Notes: generated from the letters alone by a model not told the origin. A DNA stretch of 64,000 nt from Nemopilema nomurai (GCA_003864495.1 PEDN01001382.1:1-64000); one strand, 5' to 3'. Shown: positions 23,285-35,028, numbered from the stretch's first letter. Numbers and translations are program-made.

Positions 23285-24173
23285 TCCCAGAATGCATTGC
23301 GCTTCAAAATGGCGTCCGTATCAGGAAACAGGTCTATTTTTATGACTAGCAATTCCTCCAACCTAGGTAAGTTATTCAAATTTGAAGCTGCAAGGTTCAT
23401 TTTCTTCTCCTTTGTTGAATAGCTTCTTTAATGACCATTGTTCATTGTCTCACAACTTTCACTCAATCTTGTATATTTTCTCTTACCCCTGCATTCCTGA
23501 TCTGTGTAAGCATATTATATAATTAATCATAAGCCAAGCAGACAGGAAGATATATCTGTTCATATGTAGGATATCAGACATATCAAACTTGCATGTTTTT
23601 TTAGATTATGTAAATAGTATCAAGGAAGTTATGATTGGAACCCAAAAACATGAACTGCCTGCAACATTTGGAAAATATAAACAAGACGCCCCAGAGTCAC
23701 TGACAAGCCAGTTTGAAAATAGACGAAGCAGAAAAGAGGCAATTAGTCACCAAATGCAAAGGAAATCAACTGTCACTCAACTTTTCCCAAGTGGTATGCC
23801 TATTCTAAGGAATAATTAGTTACAACATCTCTATCTAGAAGAACCAGATATTTTTGATTAAACATTGAGACAGACATAGATATAAATACTTATTCCAATA
23901 GTCATAATACTTGTTTGGCTCAGTGGAATAATGATTGGCTTTTTGTTCCATAAACCCAAGCCTAATCTGATCAAGAGCAATATTTACATTCCCTCTGACA
24001 GCCTATGACATATTGTTTTATCATCAACAGAGATGGAACAACATCACCTCATAAGGTCTTTGGACACAAATGAAATTGCCAACCCAAAGCATGCAAGGGC
24101 AAAACCAAAGTGCAAGAAATGCAAACGATTGAAAGAAGGGCAACCTTGTGATCATTGTCCTGATGAGCAGTAA
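23285..24173 (+). pseudogene. K2: Kolobok-like transposase, last exons
   Basis: Three exon pieces match the end of the K3 gene in order and phase. The first is about 23285-23371 (ending SIFMTSNSSNL, phase 1). The second is about 23605-23793 (DYVNSIKEVMIGTQ, SRKEAISHQMQRKSTVTQLF), comparable with DYVEDIYQTIRNTI in K3. The last starts near 24031 and ends at TAA 24171-24173 with a zinc-knuckle-like tail (CKKCKRLKEGQPCDHC). These belong downstream of the exon at 14043-14247, so the K2 gene was opened by I2. The exon corresponding to 33019-33172 of K3 is mostly lost at the insertion edge. Confidence 0.6.
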
Positions 24174-24424
24174 TTGAATGGATGTCGCCGTCATTATGAA
24201 CATAAAGATTTTTTATGAAAATGCTCAACTCATACTAATTATATCACCCTGTGACAGTTTGTATATGATCAAAAAGTAATAAAAATTTTTTTAGTGCTTT
24301 GTTAAACAAAATTGTAATTTTATATACTGGTATCATATAGACATAGTTTTTCAAGAACACAAACAGCATAAAATTTGGGAAAAAGCATCTTAAAATAGCA
24401 AAAGAAGATACCAACCTTTCCATC

Positions 24425-25394
24425 TCATTGTTGCCCCAGTGCTTGGGCAAACCCTGTATTTTGGTGCGATGGAAATTTAGAGCGAATATGCTCATAAACA
24501 CAAGCAGGAAGGGCTCTTCGGTTGTCACATCCAATGAAACCAAATAGCCATCTGGCAATTCAGCGGTATGCAACTGCCTTTAGATACCTGCAATAATAAT
24601 AAAAACTGTCTATTTATGATCATTTTGGCCCCTTGCAAAATACTTCTGAAAGAATCAGGCTAGATAAGTATTACTCAGTTTCGAATTTCAACAAAGGGCA
24701 ATTATTATTCAGAGGTCGATCATTTTCCCATACTTGAAGTATTAGAAGTTTGAAATGCATTCATTTAATATGCTTTTTTTTGTTATAACTGAATAATGTT
24801 CGATGGATCTTACTCATTCTTGCTTTGCCCTATGCGTTGTTTATAAGATCGGCCACTGCTATCCTTCAGCAATGGTCCAACTTGAATCAACACAAGAGCA
24901 TTTGTCATTGCAACGAAGTCTTCGTGTCGTGTGAAACAGCTGATGTCCTCTCGACCCTCAAACACCAACTTTCCACCTGCTTCATTCACTTCTTGTCAGC
25001 AACGAAATTCTAGAGCCCCAACCAAGTGCTCAGTTTTGCAACTGTTACAATTACACCTGAATAAAAAAATTTTGATATGACATGCATGTTATAAAATAAT
25101 TACACAAATCAACTATAGTTTGGAAATGTTGAAAAATTAAGCTAAACATACCTGTCTGCAAACGCGATTCTATTCTCAGACCTGGTTTCCAAAACACCGC
25201 ATGGGATTCCGTCTATGTCTTCTTCGAAGTTAAAAGTTTGGCCAGGAATGGCGAGAGGTTCGTCTTGATAAGGAAGATTTGCCCCCATGTTCACAATTCC
25301 GTAATCGCCTCCGACCGTAACCGCTTGAACATTCACTACTGATATCGCCATCAGATACCGTTCTGATACTGTCGTTTGAATCACTTGAAGCCAT
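24425..25394 (-). pseudogene. P2X7 cytoplasmic-tail-like (P2RX7_C) protein, convergent with K2
   Basis: Three minus-strand exons with GT-AG borders and agreeing phases: 25394-25152, 25056-24814 and 24587-24425. Exon 1 is Ser/Asp-rich from ATG 25394, with one frameshift near 25330, and ends in LETRSENRIAFAD. Exon 2 starts with the Cys cluster CNCNSCKTEHLVGALEFRC, where a TGA replaces the next Cys, followed by CFTRHEDFVAMTNALVL. Exon 3 has YLKAVAYR, a TGA in place of Trp, then RRALPACVYEHIRSKFP. This layout (acidic start, C-x-C-x2-C...CC zinc cluster, H-x-x-F, then LPACV...IRSKFP) is that of the zinc-binding P2X7 tail, widespread as a stand-alone protein in invertebrates. No channel segments are present. 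Confidence 0.65.
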
Positions 25395-25454
25395 TGCAGA
25401 ATTGCTTATTAAATCTTCTCGTGACACGAATGAAATCACACACTGCACTAGGGC

Positions 25455-25530
25455 CTATGTCTGTTCAAAATGTTAACATCCCGAAAGTGTCCTACTTATG
25501 ACGTCACACGCCGGCCACGTTTAATTTTGA
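25455..25530. repeat. Possible terminus of K2
   Basis: Around 25486-25510, TGTCCTACTTATGACGTCAC resembles the inverted 20-mer that bounds K4 (13 of 20 bases). It lies just outside the first exon of the P2X7-like gene, where the K2 end would be expected. Confidence 0.3.
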
Positions 25531-25769
25531 AAACGTCCCCCACACAGTACTTTTTTAAAAAAAATTAAAAATAGTTTGGAACGTTATATCTTGGAAAATT
25601 TGGCATCAAACTAGCAAGAAAAGCTTAATTTTTTTGGGAAAGGAAGAAACTCAATGTCTTGAAAAACATGTCATAACCACTTTAAACTTTTGTACAATGT
25701 CTTCACTCAAATAGGAAGTTGGTATTTCACATTCATTTCTGGTTTCTGGCCTAAGATTAAATCTGACAG

Positions 25770-26147
25770 ATGGAATTACAAAAGTACAGTTTAATATACC
25801 ATATGCGGCTGGAACTTTTAACTCCCCGACTTAAAATTATCAAAGTGTTCCCAAAAAGAAATACTATTTATACAACAGACAAGGACGCATTTTCTGACCT
25901 ATTTAATGATGAGTTTTGGTTCCGTCGAATTATTAACGAGGCTGGGGATATAGCAGCAACAAATATGCCTACACTGCAGATTTCATGTTCATGCAAGAAG
26001 TCTGTCAAAGAATATATAGAGAAGAATGGGAAGCTTGTATTAAGGGAGGTTGAATCTGGATTAGACCTAAAGCTTCAGTTTGTGATTGCAAGTATGTTGT
26101 TTCATTCTAATCAGCTGGGCTTCAATAACTGGCATGAAGGCACCTAG
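25770..26147 (+). CDS. Unrecognised open frame, 125 codons
   Basis: Open from ATG 25770 to TAG 26147. It contains TDKDAFSDLFNDEFWFRRI, NMPTLQISCSCKKSVKEYI and LVLREVESGLDLKLQFV, with a single CxC and balanced charge that look like real protein. The ATG follows a plausible acceptor (TCTGACAG), so this may be an internal or last exon instead of a whole gene. I do not recognise the family. The upstream neighbour is the divergent P2X7-tail-like gene. Confidence 0.35.
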   Translation: MELQKYSLIYHMRLELLTPRLKIIKVFPKRNTIYTTDKDAFSDLFNDEFWFRRIINEAGDIAATNMPTLQISCSCKKSVKEYIEKNGKLVLREVESGLDLKLQFVIASMLFHSNQLGFNNWHEGT

Positions 26148-26740
26148 GGCACACTGGTATATTTTTAATTAGGGTTCTCTCACTGGGCTGCAAAGTGTTA
26201 ACCCAAAATAAAGCCAAAAAATAGACAATTGTGCACTTGATTGTGATAACTAGTTTAGCATCTTAAACTAGAAACTGATAGTTGTTTGTAAATGAGATTA
26301 ATGTAAATTTAGCTGTTTGGTTTTACAACATTGCTGTTTTGGATTCTGGTTTTATTTTCTTAAGAACAATTTTCTTTTTTATTATTTCTTAGTATCTGAT
26401 ACCTATAATATTATCTAGGAAGGTATAGGAGAAAGAAACGAAAGTTTATCTTGCTATAACGATCACATTCATCATCACCGCGTGTAGTTGTCTTCATGTC
26501 GAGATAGTACACCAACGATAGTACTTCATGTAACACCATCACATCATCTCTATTTTAAAATAAACAGTCCATCAGTCCATAAAGCTCTTCTTGTCTAACA
26601 CAATTAGTTTTTTAAATATAAACAGTCCATTGGTCTATAAAAGTTCCTCTTGGATAGCACAATTCTTTCCAAATTTTCAATAAACTTTTTAGCTCATAGT
26701 CTCAATAAGTATGCTGTTTTCTGGCTGCGTTTACACTCTT
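26148..26740. other. No gene; short tandem duplication
   Basis: AT-rich. An imperfect duplication is visible near 26562-26680: ATAAACAGTCCAT followed by A(A/T)(A)G-TTCTTCTTG-type sequence and AGCACAATT occurs twice with a period of roughly 57 bp. Confidence 0.4.
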
Positions 26741-26744
26741 ATTA

Positions 26745-27215
26745 TGCAAGAGTGTAATGATCAATCTGCCACATTTATGACATTGTTGTCCCAATGCTGG
26801 ACATTGGTTCTGTTTGCCTGCATGCACATATCCACATCTTCCAGACAGACCTTCCTTGTTATTCACTTCCCTTGAATTTTTATGTTCCTTTTCTCTAAAT
26901 TTTCCTTTTGGCCTCTTGGAAATTACATGAGCGTCAGCATTGAGTCTACAAATGTTTTCATATGTTGGCTAGCTACCTCTGCTGCTTTGCAGATATATAT
27001 ATTGCTTTTTTGTAGAGATAATTCTTTTTCCCTCAGTAACCTCTGTCTCGTGCTATCATTACTTATCCTTTTAACAATGCGGTCTTTTATAATTGACTCT
27101 GTCAGTTCACCATATTCACAGTTTTTAGCTAAAATCTTCAAATCAGTAACAAACGGATCAGATATTTCTCCTACCTTTTTTCATCGAGAATTGAATACGT
27201 GCAATACACAAGTGT
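26745..27215 (-). pseudogene. LTR-retrotransposon Gag scrap
   Basis: The minus strand reads DPFVTDLKILAKNCEYGEL, TESIIKDRIVKRISND and RQRLLREKELSLQKS, the gag pattern F(V/I)TDL..LA..CEYG...I.DRIV.GI....RLL... of Gypsy-type elements. Further along are the remains of a zinc-knuckle pair (CGYVHAGKQNQCPALGQQC, then HKCGR). Stops near 26923 and 27150 and the absence of protease, reverse transcriptase or integrase show an isolated fragment. It is the only retroelement coding trace I found in the window. Confidence 0.5.
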
Positions 27216-27306
27216 TTTAAACCTAACTTTAGACTTCAAGAAGTATTCTAAAACGTGCAGTGAGAATCTTGTCATAAATATACCATAGTGCCATAAATGT
27301 TTATTA

Positions 27307-28805
27307 TTACAGAGGACATTTCTGAGTACTATGGTTCAGAGATTTGCATTTTCTGCATTTCCATTGAAATTTGGGTTTCCTCTTCCAATCATCATATTCA
27401 AGTCTGTACAAGCGGTTTTGTTTTTGTAATATTTGCTTCAGGGCAAGCTGTTGGTTGAAACCAGTGGATCTGAAGTAACATTTGCAAACAGCATCATCTA
27501 GCTTCTCAAGTCCTTGTTGGGTAAACTGAGAAATTGAGCCATGCAATTGAATGATCTCAGAGAAATGGTATGCCATAATATGTGGTGTAACATCTTTTGT
27601 TGGGTGGATGGAAATGTAATCTTTGACCCATTGTTTTGCGTTTATGTTAAATTTTAATATTTTGGCATGATTATAAAATCCTAACTCGTCCAAATCTCTG
27701 ATTAACAAAGGAAAACCACCCCAAAGTCTTTGTATTTTCTGTGTTTTTTCCTGAGAATTTTGTGGAAAGAGCTCAGCCACCTTTAATTTTTTACAATTTT
27801 TAACTTTTCTGGTCCACTGAACGATCTTCCTTTCAACATTTTACTTTCTTTATCTACATAGAAATGTCAATTGATATTAATACCTTTGAGGTACTTTTTC
27901 AAGCACTGTAAATGTTTATAGGTATTCCCTTATTCATCACAAATTTTTTTCATCTTTGTAATGTTGTCTTCAGTTTTCAAATCTTTTATCAATTTGTTGA
28001 TAAGTTGGTCAGATATTCGTAGGAAAAGATGTAACCTATCTGGAACCACCCTTGTCAGTGAAATGAAGTCGAAAATTGGGGTGTGACTACAGTGATTTTT
28101 TCTCTCTTTACTCTTCAAACCAGCACATTGGGTGATCTTAGCAACAGTCTTTGCACCTTTGCTCTCGTCTGTCATAGACCAAACTTTTGACATGTCATCG
28201 CGTAGGTCTGCTGAGCATGTACACCATAGGCAGGAATACTTTGAAGAGTTGGAATCAATTCCGCATACCAAATTAAGAAACTTGAGGTCCCCACCAATTT
28301 AGATAGCTTGGGGTATATTTTGACATTTATTTACACCATTTTTGTAATATCAAGGTATATATGACTACACTTACAGGTTTTAGACCAAAATTGGTTTGAA
28401 ATTGTTTGTTACAAAATGAGAATAAGGCAATTTTGAAACTATACTGAATACGAAGACAGGAAAAGTTCATTTCCATTTCATTCAAATAATAAATGCTTTC
28501 ATGTTATATATGTCTTGATAAAAAATTTTCGCCATTCCAGATAACGAAATTGCATTATTACACATGTCAACATGATATTTTCTCAACTCTTTAAAATAGT
28601 TTTCGACAGCGTTTACAAATGGGATAACATTCATTTTGTTGTAAAATGATAAAAGATCTTTCACGTTTTTAAACAACTTTTCTTCCCATGTTGATTTCAC
28701 AAACTCATACTGCTCTTCTCCGCTCAAAGGTAATTTAACCAACTTGTGTTCAGTGTCAATGGGATCAGCACTAGAAGTGAGGACATCAGTAGCTGGAGGC
28801 TGCAT
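27307..28805 (-). pseudogene. D(2)H-type transposase relic, unclassified family
   Basis: Three minus-strand open pieces follow in order: 28805-28482 (FYNKMNVIPFVNAVENYF), about 28310-27930 and 27780-27307. The second has GDLKFLNLVCGIDSNSSKYS, CLWCTCSADLRDD and VVPDRLHLFLRISDQL, giving a Cys pair and a D-x-x-H motif. The third has TPHIMAYHFSEIIQLHG and FTQQGLEKLDD, a likely catalytic Glu, and ends in a CCHC zinc knuckle (CRKCKSLNHSTQKC). The residues fit an RNase H-fold transposase of the (C/D)(2)H group, but the first Asp region appears deleted between pieces one and two. I recall similar multicopy proteins in cnidarians but cannot name the superfamily. The THAP exon at 28922-29265 probably belongs to it. 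Confidence 0.5.
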
Positions 28806-28921
28806 TCTTCAACATCTGAAAGAGACACGAACAATCAATTTCTGGTCGAGATGATGTCATTTCCGTTTATTACAATCAATTGTCTGTAGGAAATTTGAAA
28901 ATGAACTCAGTTACCTGTCTA

Positions 28922-29265
28922 CAAATCCTTGTAGATATCACCGCGTTTGATCGGTTCTTGAACAGAAGGGAAAACCGCTTTACCGATTTCTTCAGTGATT
29001 AGGACCCTCCTATAGGAAGATTCAATTACAGGTACCGATGCAAACGGTCTGTCAAAGTCTGTCAGTAGGAAATGTTCAGAACAGACCATAGAAAACTTGG
29101 TATCTGTCCATTTTGCTCTCTTGCTCTTTACAAATCAGTCCATTTCCTCCGCCTCTTCTTAGCTTCAAGCCTCTCGTCTCCAAAAAAAGTACTTTATGAA
29201 CAGATATACCAAGATTGTTGTCTTTGGTAATACTGCAGCCATATACAACACACCTGTCAGGCATG
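28922..29265 (-). pseudogene. THAP-domain exon
   Basis: From ATG 29265 the frame gives MPDRCVVYGCSITKDNNLGI. After a frame change at a run of seven T it continues as RRKWTDFVKSKRAKWTDTKF, CSEHF and RVLITEEIGKAVFPSV. The C-x4-C, W, C-x2-H and final AxxPS elements are those of a complete THAP zinc finger. Two frame breaks lie near 29192 and 29138. It points toward the D(2)H transposase relic at 28805-27307 and is likely its DNA-binding exon. Confidence 0.5.
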
Positions 29266-29487
29266 ATTTCGAATAAAAGCATAAGTTGTTTCCGCTAAAC
29301 TTCTTTTCCTGTTCAAATGCTGTTTAATCTCCTGCAAAAGTTCCTGTTGTGACGTAACCAAGGCTAGCTACCAGTCCATTTTGCAATGCGCAGTAATTTT
29401 TTAAACTCCTCTCATATTACCAATTTTGTGGCGCCGCTGCAAGGATTTCGGGACAAAAAATGACACTTTTATTCATAGATATCATTA

Positions 29488-30096
29488 TTAACATAAAAGT
29501 TCTACTAAAAAACTGCTTTTGGCATGAGGTGATATTCGTCCTTTAACAGAAGCATAAGAATCAACAGAAACATTATCGGTGCACATATCATCATCTAGAA
29601 TAATTGTGCAGTCTGTCACTTCAAAGGATGGAGTTGCTGATGTGGCAGAGCTAGATGAAAGCGGCAAAGATTCTGATACAGCAGATGCCACATCATTTGT
29701 TGCAGAATTGCTTCTTTTTACTGGCATGAGACTAACACTGCTGACATCCTCTGTTGGTTTCCTTTTTACAAATGTGTCCATAATCAGACTTTGCTTCGTT
29801 CTACTAGTAGTTAATTCTTTTCGTTGAGAATCGTTTGGCAACAAAGGTCTTTGTTTGGTCAGTAGACTAGCTGTTGGCTTCATAGAGAAGACATTTTTTC
29901 TAACTATATTGCTTTGTCGTGGCAAGGTAGAGTGTGCTTCAGGAGACAAAACTCTATCTTGGGTAGTTTTTGAGCCAGCCTTATTCATGGGGAGGTTCCT
30001 TGTATCATCGTGGACGATATCAGGTGCTAGTAATGGCACCCAGTGATCCATTTCTTCTGGAAATGTCCTTGAATGTAGAACTTCTATGGGTGTCAA
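29488..30096 (-). CDS. Unrecognised Ser/Thr-rich open frame, 202 codons
   Basis: Open on the minus strand from ATG 30096 to 29488. Low-complexity Ser/Thr/Pro-rich composition with basic patches; contains KQSLIMDTFVKRKP and an acidic end (CTIILDDDMCTDN). No domain recognised. It could be a disordered exon of a transposon gene or a chance frame. Its length in AT-rich DNA argues mildly for coding. Confidence 0.3.
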   Translation of the reverse strand: MTPIEVLHSRTFPEEMDHWVPLLAPDIVHDDTRNLPMNKAGSKTTQDRVLSPEAHSTLPRQSNIVRKNVFSMKPTASLLTKQRPLLPNDSQRKELTTSRTKQSLIMDTFVKRKPTEDVSSVSLMPVKRSNSATNDVASAVSESLPLSSSSATSATPSFEVTDCTIILDDDMCTDNVSVDSYASVKGRISPHAKSSFLVELLC

Positions 30097-30287
30097 TTAT
30101 TTCTTGGGCATTTAAACGTGTTGAAGAGTTTCTGTTTGTTGCTTCGTGCATCAGAATTTTTAATTGGAAAGTAAGACTATGGGAATCTTCATGTCACTAA
30201 ACAAGCCAAGGATGCATGCAAATGTGCCAGATGTGTTATTCTCTGTTTCTACCCTGATTGCTTAAATTTTGTTGCTGTCAGAATATG

Positions 30288-33200
30288 TTTCAAGAGTCTT
30301 ATTTGACAGTCCACATTTTAGTAAGCTTGACTGTACTCAAAAATTGGTCAACAACGGGTGAGGATTGTGAGGATGAAGAAATGTCAATTTTGGAACCATC
30401 TGATCATTCAGACACAGAAAGCTACATAGAAAGCGACATAGAAAGCGACATAGAAAATGACACAGAAGAGGCTTCTAGGTAAATGCACTACTATTTTTAA
30501 CATGTTAAATATGATTTTATACTACCCACCAATTTAAAATCTGGTTAGGTTGTTGCACACATTACTATAATATTACTTTGCTCTGATGAAGCCCCATATG
30601 CTAAGGTAAAATATTAGCTATCTTTAATTCACCTGTTTCATTGCTGTTTATTATCTGCACATTGCAGTGTTTCTTGTTTTAAACATTACTATTCTATGCA
30701 ATTCTGCAGATAATTAGCAAAGAAAACATATCTTTCAAATTTTTTAGTCAAGTTTAGTGATGCATATGCTTGAAATTTACTTAATTTTGAAACACAGGTT
30801 GTAACTACAGATGGAAACCTCCGGACAGAACCAAAATTCATCTCATTTTTGGTTCTAATCTTATTGCTCTTCAAGTTCTGTCTATTCTGCAAGAGTGACA
30901 GCCCTAGCATAAAAGCAACTAAAGGTGGAACAGTGCTCATTGTCAGAAGCCACTGTATTAACCCAACATGTCTGAAAGAATGTCTTTATAGAAGTCAACC
31001 GAAAATGACTGGAACTAACATACCTGCTGACAACTTCCTGCTCTGCATGTAAACATTGTTCGCTGGGGGCTCAATCTCAAAAGTCAGGCAGATCTTCAAT
31101 CACATGAATCTTTGCACAATTTCGTTCACAACTTTCTTCAATTACCAAAGGGTAAAAATATCAAAATATTAATCAGATTTGCTATCAGTAGCTAATTTTT
31201 ATGAATCTAAAATGAGTTCATGCCCCTGCTTGAAGATTGATTAAGCTATACTTTGAACCAATAAAAATTGGTTAAGTAAAAGGCTCTCTTTAGTTGAAAT
31301 GACTGGAACTTGATCCTTGTAGAAATGTCCTACAGTATAGGGTTCATTTTTGACATTAAGCTTCAGGCAAGATGTTGAATGGATCACACAAAATTACAAA
31401 AAGGGCATGTATATAGGCCAGGTAAGCAGAGTTGTAAACAAAAAAGGCTAAAGAGTTAGAATATTAGAGTTAGAGTTACAAAAGTTTCTTATGTTTCAGT
31501 ACACAAAAGTTGTGAATTGACAACTAATAGTTAACATGCAACTTTCTTTTTCAGGAAAAATTATTGCCAGCAATATATATCCACTGGAAAGAATATCAGG
31601 CTGGTCTCCTTAGGGCACTCAAAGAACAAAGCGATCCTGTTGTTCTAGCTGGAGATGCACGCCACGACAGCATGGGTCACAGTGCAAAATATGGCACTTA
31701 TTCTGTTTATTCATGTTCTCAGTCGGCTGTGATACATTTGATCTTGTGCAGGTAACAATTTAATAAGGGACTGTTCTTGAATATTTTCTACTTTAATATA
31801 CAACATATGAGACAAGCGATTCAGGCTTGCAATAAATGAGTATCTACTTCGAATCATCCAAAAATACCCATGGTATTATACTTCCTTTGGTAATACATTT
31901 TACCATAATACATACAAAATACCCATTTTAATACTTTGTGCCTTTCAGAGAAATCAAGCTGGTAGCAGCAGTGCCATGAAATTATTTGGATTCAAACTCT
32001 GCCTAGAGACTTTACTGAAAAATGTCTCAATTTCCAAATTCGTCTCAGATCGCCACATAGGCATATCAAGCTTTTTACAAGAGAACCATCCAGAAATCAG
32101 TCATCGTTATGACATCTGGCATGTTGTAAAAAGTATGTTAAACAGCTTTCTGTGTATTATTGCCTTGCAAACGTAAAAAGGAGTGTTTCCTTTTTTTGTT
32201 TATTATTATTTACAACCTCTTTCCATTATTGACACAATTGCAGATCTTACCATTATTAGTAAAATGCAAATATTATAATTTTCTTTATTTGATTTCAGAA
32301 GTGAATAAAATGTTAACAAAACTTGGCAAGGAAAAGGGTTGTGAAGTCATAAATGAGTGGATACGATCATGCGTTAATCATGTCTATTGGAGTGCCACAA
32401 CAACCATGGATGGGAATGGTGATGTGATACTTGAAAAGTACAAAGCGTTTCTGAGCCACATAGTAAATAAGCATGTGAATCTTACAGATCCATTATTCAG
32501 TAGTTGCAGTCATGGTCCAGATTTAAGAAAGCGCAAATGGTTGTTAAAAGTTTAGTTTTGAAAATTGCTAAATCTTCAATCATTCAAAAGTAGAAGCTCA
32601 TTCAATGTACAATACTAATGCAAATCTTACACTTGTCTGACATTTCATCAACATGTCATTTTATCTTCAGATTCTGATTGATACGAACAAATTTGCAAAG
32701 CCCTGACAAAGTCAGGCTTCCTAAAGGCCATAAAGAAGCTTTCAAATGATGCGCAGACTAGCTGTTTGGAAGGTTTTCATATTGTGGTCAATCAAATTGC
32801 ACCAAAGATGATTTGTTATTCATATGTTGGAATGTACTGCAGGTAACAAATTAATATGCAAGTCAGTTTTGATAAAGATTCAGAATCCCTGAAATCAAAA
32901 TGTTTCTTACAAATATTTAAAGATTTAAAAATTGCTTCATGAGATATAAATAAAATATTCAAAACCATCACAATGCGTTTTAACCCAATTTGTAAACATC
33001 AAAATTTAATAATTCCAGGCATGCTCTAGCTGCAATACATTTAAATTACAATGTCAACCCGATGTAAAAAGAAAGAAGGATGGGTCTGTGCGGATCAAAG
33101 TAGCCTACCCAAAATTCAAAAATGGTACTGCCACAGTATGTGATGTCCTAGTGGCGCAAAATTTTGGTAAGAATTCCTTTTTTAAATTCTCAATTTACAT

Positions 33201-33893
33201 TAAACTTAATTCTCTAAAAGTTTTCTAATTACACATTTGCTTTTACAGAATTTCATTTTGAGTCAATACAAACTTTTATACAACCCTGCTACAGTTAAGG
33301 TTATAATTTTGAATTAAATAAAAACAAATGACAATAGCTTCAGAAAAAAGGATTCTCACATTCTGATTGTTGACATAAAAATTTTCTAAATTACATCTAC
33401 AGATTATGTGGAAGACATTTATCAGACCATCCGTAATACCATCAAGTCACCAACAAGGTTACAAGATGCTTTAAATGAGTTAAAAGATCAAACACCGCCA
33501 CCCATGAACTCTTCATTTGAGAAACAGCCACGAATTCTAGGTGTCAAAAATCATATTGCGCGAGAATCATTTGTTGCTTCTGATGTACCACCAAAAATGC
33601 CAGGTCAGTATTTGTTTTATAACTCATTGATCAAACATATCCTCAGTTAAAATTATATTATAATGATAAAAGCATCTTTCTTAATCTATGCTGTATAATT
33701 CTGATTTGCAATGAAATAATGTGTTTCAGATACAATGTATCTCTTAGCATTAAGAAACTTCTTATTTTTCATTACAGTTAACCAAATTGTGCAAACTGCA
33801 ACAAAGCAAAGATCAAAGCCTCAATGCTCTGTTTGTAAACATCTTATGAAAGGACACAAGAAAGTAGACTGTCCAACCAATAAACAACATTAA
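30288..33893 (+). pseudogene. K3: Kolobok-like transposase, nearly full exon set without THAP
   Basis: Exons follow in order: acidic exon about 30295-30480; Cys exon 30799-31152 (CLFCKSD, NPTCLKECLYRSQP) with a TAA at 31050; 31555-31751 with GDARHDSMGHSAKYGTY (first Asp); 31949-32132 with FVSDRHIGISSF and HRYDIWHVVKS (second Asp, D(2)H); 32300-32551; 32671-32842 with SCLEGFHIVVNQIAPKM (Glu) and a TGA near its start; 33019-33164 with VAYPKFKNGTATV and a frameshift; 33402-33601; and 33779-33893 ending in the zinc-knuckle-like CSVCKHLMKGHKKVDC. It gives the most complete view of the family's exon plan. THAP and coiled-coil exons are missing on the left. A P2X7-tail-like exon on the other strand begins 63 bp past the stop. 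Confidence 0.7.
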
Positions 33894-33956
33894 ATCATAT
33901 AGTTGAGAAAGGTATTCAAGTATCAGGGAGAAGAATTTATTTTTGGAAACTACGAT

Positions 33957-34022
33957 TTACTCGGAAGCATCACTCTCAAACCCATTTGCATTTCCTGGCA
34001 GAACAGGAAATTCTTGTCGAAT
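33957..34022 (-). pseudogene. P2X7-tail-like last exon, 3' half (split by I3)
   Basis: Minus-strand frame RQEFPVLPGNANGFESDASE ends in TAA at 33959-33957. It continues the exon whose 5' half is at 42856-42758; the two parts join in frame when I3 and one AT are removed. The stop lies 63 bp from the convergent K3 stop. Confidence 0.6.
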
Positions 34023-34210
34023 AGATCCCTTTCGCAATTACGTCATGCAGTGTTTGAAAGTGAGTCATATGCATCAAATCGAGGCAACTGATGTAGTCGG
34101 CGGAAAACTCATCAGGCCTCTTTGGAAAACACACAAATCTCCACAAAGTCGTTTCTATATTTCTACGGGTCTCGATATTTCTACGATTTCCACCCGATTT
34201 CTAGTTGAAA

Positions 34211-35028
34211 TGGATGCATTCAAATCCTTGCTGCCAAAGGAAAAGAAGGTTGATTGTCTAGAAGATCTGGGCGAACTGACTGTTAAGGAATTGAAGCATA
34301 TTCTCCTGCAGTACAGGGAGAAAACTTCCGGAGTCAAAGCCGATCTTATTCTTCGAGCATACGCTGTGTTTTGCCGTGCAAAGAATTTTAGTCCTATAAC
34401 CAGTGACATTTCAGACGAGTCTTCCCTGCTTTGTCATGAAAATGAGTTCACATTTGAGGCCATGTATGATCAGTGCAAGCATCTTCCTTGGACATCTGAC
34501 TTGCGTGGAACACCCTCTGCAGCTCTATGAGTATTTGGTCATTCAAACATCGAAATTCAAGCACATCCTTCTTAAGAGTACTTCTTACAAGAAACTAAAA
34601 GCATTTCAATTTTTCTTTGAAGGCTTCATCAGAAAGATTGATGTAGCAAAGGATGGGGAGTTTACTTTCTTAAATGTTCGGGTCAAGGCATCTATGAAGA
34701 AGGTTCTCTATAAAGTAATTTTGAAACTGAAGAATCGTTCTGGTGATGTTTCCTTTGCTGCCTGTTCTTGTCCTGCTGGCATTGGACTTTGTGGATTTGG
34801 AAACTGTAACCATGTTGGTGGAGTTCTCTTTGCCTTAGACGACTTCAACCGACTTCAAGAATCCGAGTCAGCAGTTTCCTGCACATCAAAGTTGTGTTCA
34901 TGGAATGTGCCACATGCCTCTGCCCTTCGATCCTTCAATCCAGCTCCAATTGATGAGGTTGTTATAAAGAAGATTAAGTTTGGGAGGAATTATGAAGCTT
35001 CTGATGTCCCAAAGACTAAAACATTTGA
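34211..35028 (+). pseudogene. I3 SAP-SWIM-YqaJ nuclease, 5' part
   Basis: ATG 34211 opens MDAFKSLLPKEKK, then a SAP motif (LTVKELKHILLQYREKTSGV, KADLILRAYAVF). A frameshift near 34515 follows HLPWTSDLRGTP. The next frame carries KHILLKSTSYKKLKAFQFFF, RVKASMKKVLYKVI and a SWIM finger (CSCPAGIG, then GNCNHVGGVLFALDDF). The frame is cut at KTKTFD by the hAT element and continues at 39064 as PRITSHRTVNTSDLEILK. One of the two SAP-type nucleases in the window. Confidence 0.7.
35021..35028. repeat. Left 8-bp target duplication of the hAT element
   Basis: ACATTTGA, repeated exactly at 39056-39063. Confidence 0.85.

Noticed and set aside
24425..25394. A true P2X ion-channel gene
   Set aside because: Only the cytoplasmic tail-like zinc module is present; there are no transmembrane segments or extracellular Cys-rich region at any of the copies.
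29860..29990. PCNA-binding (PIP-like) motif KQSLIMDTFVKR
   Set aside because: The aromatic pair is incomplete (TF instead of FF or FY) and the open frame itself is uncertain.
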